DNA of 7,560 nucleotides, taken from assembly GCA_021787255.1 (NCBI GenBank), contig JAJYMD010000341.1, forward strand, positions 1-7,560. Direction: 5' to 3'. The notes beneath the pieces are model-generated. The model was not told the DNA's origin and searched no databases. It worked only from the letters and a program-made list of their open reading frames with translations. The position numbers and the translations under genes were made by a program. Below are positions 6,589-7,560 of this stretch, one piece after another (position 1 is the stretch's first letter; each line of letters starts with the position of its first letter). This stretch comes from Actinomycetes bacterium (GTDB lineage Bacteria; Actinomycetota; Acidimicrobiia; Acidimicrobiales; RAAP-2).

Positions 6589-7455
6589 GTGTCGAACGCC
6601 GATCGAGCTGCAGCACCCGCCGAGCCGGGGACGCGACCTGTCGCCCTGCCGGCCGAGGAGGCAACGCCCGGCGGCGTGCAGTCCGTCCAGCGGGCGCTTC
6701 GCGTTCTGAAGCTGCTTGCCTCGTCGTCTGAACCCATCGGCGTGCGCCAGATCGGTCGAGAGCTCTCCCTCCACAGGGCGACCGTGTCGCGACTCCTCGG
6801 CACGCTGCTCGCAGAGGGCTTCGTGTCCCAGGAGCGCGCCACGCAGCGCTATGCGGTTGGTCCGGCGTTCCTGTCTGCGGCCGTTGCGAGCGGCGAGCGG
6901 CTTCGGCTGCACACTTCGGTGCACCGGCTCCTCGAGGAGATGGCCGACGAGTCGGGTGAGACGGTCACGCTTTCCGTTCGCGACGGGGCCTACGCGCTGA
7001 CGGTCGACCAGGTGACGCCGGGGCGGATGGTCGTGAGCACGAACTGGATCGGCATGCGCACGGAGCTCCACTGCACGTCGGACGGGAAGGTCCTCCTCGC
7101 CTGGCTCGACGAGGAAGAGCGCGAAGCACTTCTCGCGGCTGCGCTCCGGGCGAAGACCGCGAGGACGATCACGGACCGCGAGGCGCTCAGGAGCGAGCTC
7201 GCGACGGTACGCTCGCGTGGCTATGCCGTCGCCGAACAGGAGCTAGAGGAGGGCTTGACAGGTGTCGCTGCCCCCGTTCGCGACCCGAGCGGGGCGGTTC
7301 TCGCTGCGATCTCGATCTCGGGGCCGAGCTACCGCATGACACCCGCCCAGCTCGGCCCCTGCGTTGCACTGGCCGAGCGTCTCGGGCTGGAGCTCGGGGA
7401 GCTCCTCGGGCCTCGCAGTCCCGACGTGCGCTACGTCCCGCAGCTCATCACCTGA
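6589..7455 (+). CDS. IclR-family transcriptional regulator
   Basis: This 288-residue cytoplasmic DNA-binding protein has the full IclR layout. A winged helix-turn-helix spans about residues 31-90: VQSVQRALRVLKLLASS, then IGVRQIGRELSLHRATVSRLLGTL as helix-turn-helix and FVSQERATQRYAVGPAF as the wing. The effector domain covers about 105-275, with ELHCTSDGKVLLAWL (159-173) and GYAVAEQELEEGLTGVAAPV (211-230), then AVLAAISISGPSYRM. These segments form the small-molecule pocket in the family. The first 28 residues are Ala/Pro-rich and probably disordered. The gene follows the hydrolase after 54 bases on the same strand and has its own candidate promoter and palindrome. Its neighbours suggest that it controls the transporter and hydrolase in response to the imported compound or its product. 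Activator or repressor cannot be told from sequence. Confidence 0.95.
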   Translation: MSNADRAAAPAEPGTRPVALPAEEATPGGVQSVQRALRVLKLLASSSEPIGVRQIGRELSLHRATVSRLLGTLLAEGFVSQERATQRYAVGPAFLSAAVASGERLRLHTSVHRLLEEMADESGETVTLSVRDGAYALTVDQVTPGRMVVSTNWIGMRTELHCTSDGKVLLAWLDEEEREALLAAALRAKTARTITDREALRSELATVRSRGYAVAEQELEEGLTGVAAPVRDPSGAVLAAISISGPSYRMTPAQLGPCVALAERLGLELGELLGPRSPDVRYVPQLIT

Positions 7456-7469
7456 GCGCGCCCACTCCG

Positions 7470-7489
7470 GGGCCGCCGGCTCCCGGCCC
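7470..7489 (+). terminator. First GC-rich hairpin after the regulator gene
   Basis: GGGCCG (7470-7475) pairs with CGGCCC (7484-7489) across an 8-base loop, 14 bases after the stop codon of the regulator. There is no T tract after it. Position suggests 3' end formation, but the stem is short and GC content makes chance pairing possible. Confidence 0.3.
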
Positions 7490-7490
7490 T

Positions 7491-7513
7491 ACGTCCCTGG
7501 CGGCGCCGGACGT
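7491..7513 (+). terminator. Second hairpin, directly following the first
   Basis: ACGTCC (7491-7496) pairs with GGACGT (7508-7513); within the loop GGC (7499-7501) can pair with GCC (7505-7507) after a two-base bulge. It begins two bases after the first hairpin ends. As a tandem pair they are a plausible T-tract-free transcription end. I see no gene in 7456-7560. Confidence 0.3.
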
Positions 7514-7560
7514 CCCGGGCCCGACCCGTCCTCCCCGTCCTCGGGCGGCGCGGCGCGCCT

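Noticed and set aside
1..7560. Mobile elements, CRISPR arrays, tRNA or rRNA genes
   Set aside because: I saw no direct repeat arrays, transposase-like frames, terminal inverted repeats or tRNA-like cloverleaf sequence. Gene style looks uniform throughout, with no sign of recent insertion.

Overview
The window is GC-rich. Four of its five visible starts are GTG, gene overlaps are tight (GTGA and ATGA), and one promoter looks leaderless. This style fits a high-GC actinobacterium (Actinomycetota). I cannot place it more precisely, and another high-GC phylum is possible. All genes I can support lie on the + strand.

Positions 1-3329 hold an OpuC/ProU-type ABC importer of the quaternary-amine (glycine betaine/choline/carnitine) family: the tail of a first permease (1-225), the ATPase with a degenerate CBS-like tail (252-1451), a second permease (1448-2257) and a lipoprotein substrate-binding protein (2334-3329). 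The ATPase and second permease overlap by 4 bases. A possible 27-residue ORF (2254-2337) fills the gap between the second permease and the binding protein, and overlaps both neighbours by ATGA.

Positions 3409-6534 encode a 1041-residue protein with a beta-propeller-like N-terminal half and a PHP-type metallohydrolase domain (DUF3604 or CehA/McbA-like) with a complete set of candidate metal ligands, followed by a C-terminal beta-rich region. It has no signal peptide, so it is probably cytoplasmic. Positions 6589-7455 encode an IclR-family regulator. Just upstream are a TAGGAT -10 element, placed so that transcription would begin at the GTG itself, and a 14-bp palindrome overlapping the -35 region. 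The last 105 bases hold no gene that I can see, only two adjacent GC-rich hairpins.

Taken together the layout suggests an uptake-and-hydrolysis module. The importer would bring in a quaternary-amine-like or related zwitterionic compound, the PHP hydrolase would cleave it inside the cell, and the IclR protein would sense the substrate or product. The substrate and the enzyme's reaction are not known from the sequence. This functional link is the most interesting proposal here and rests on gene neighbourhood.
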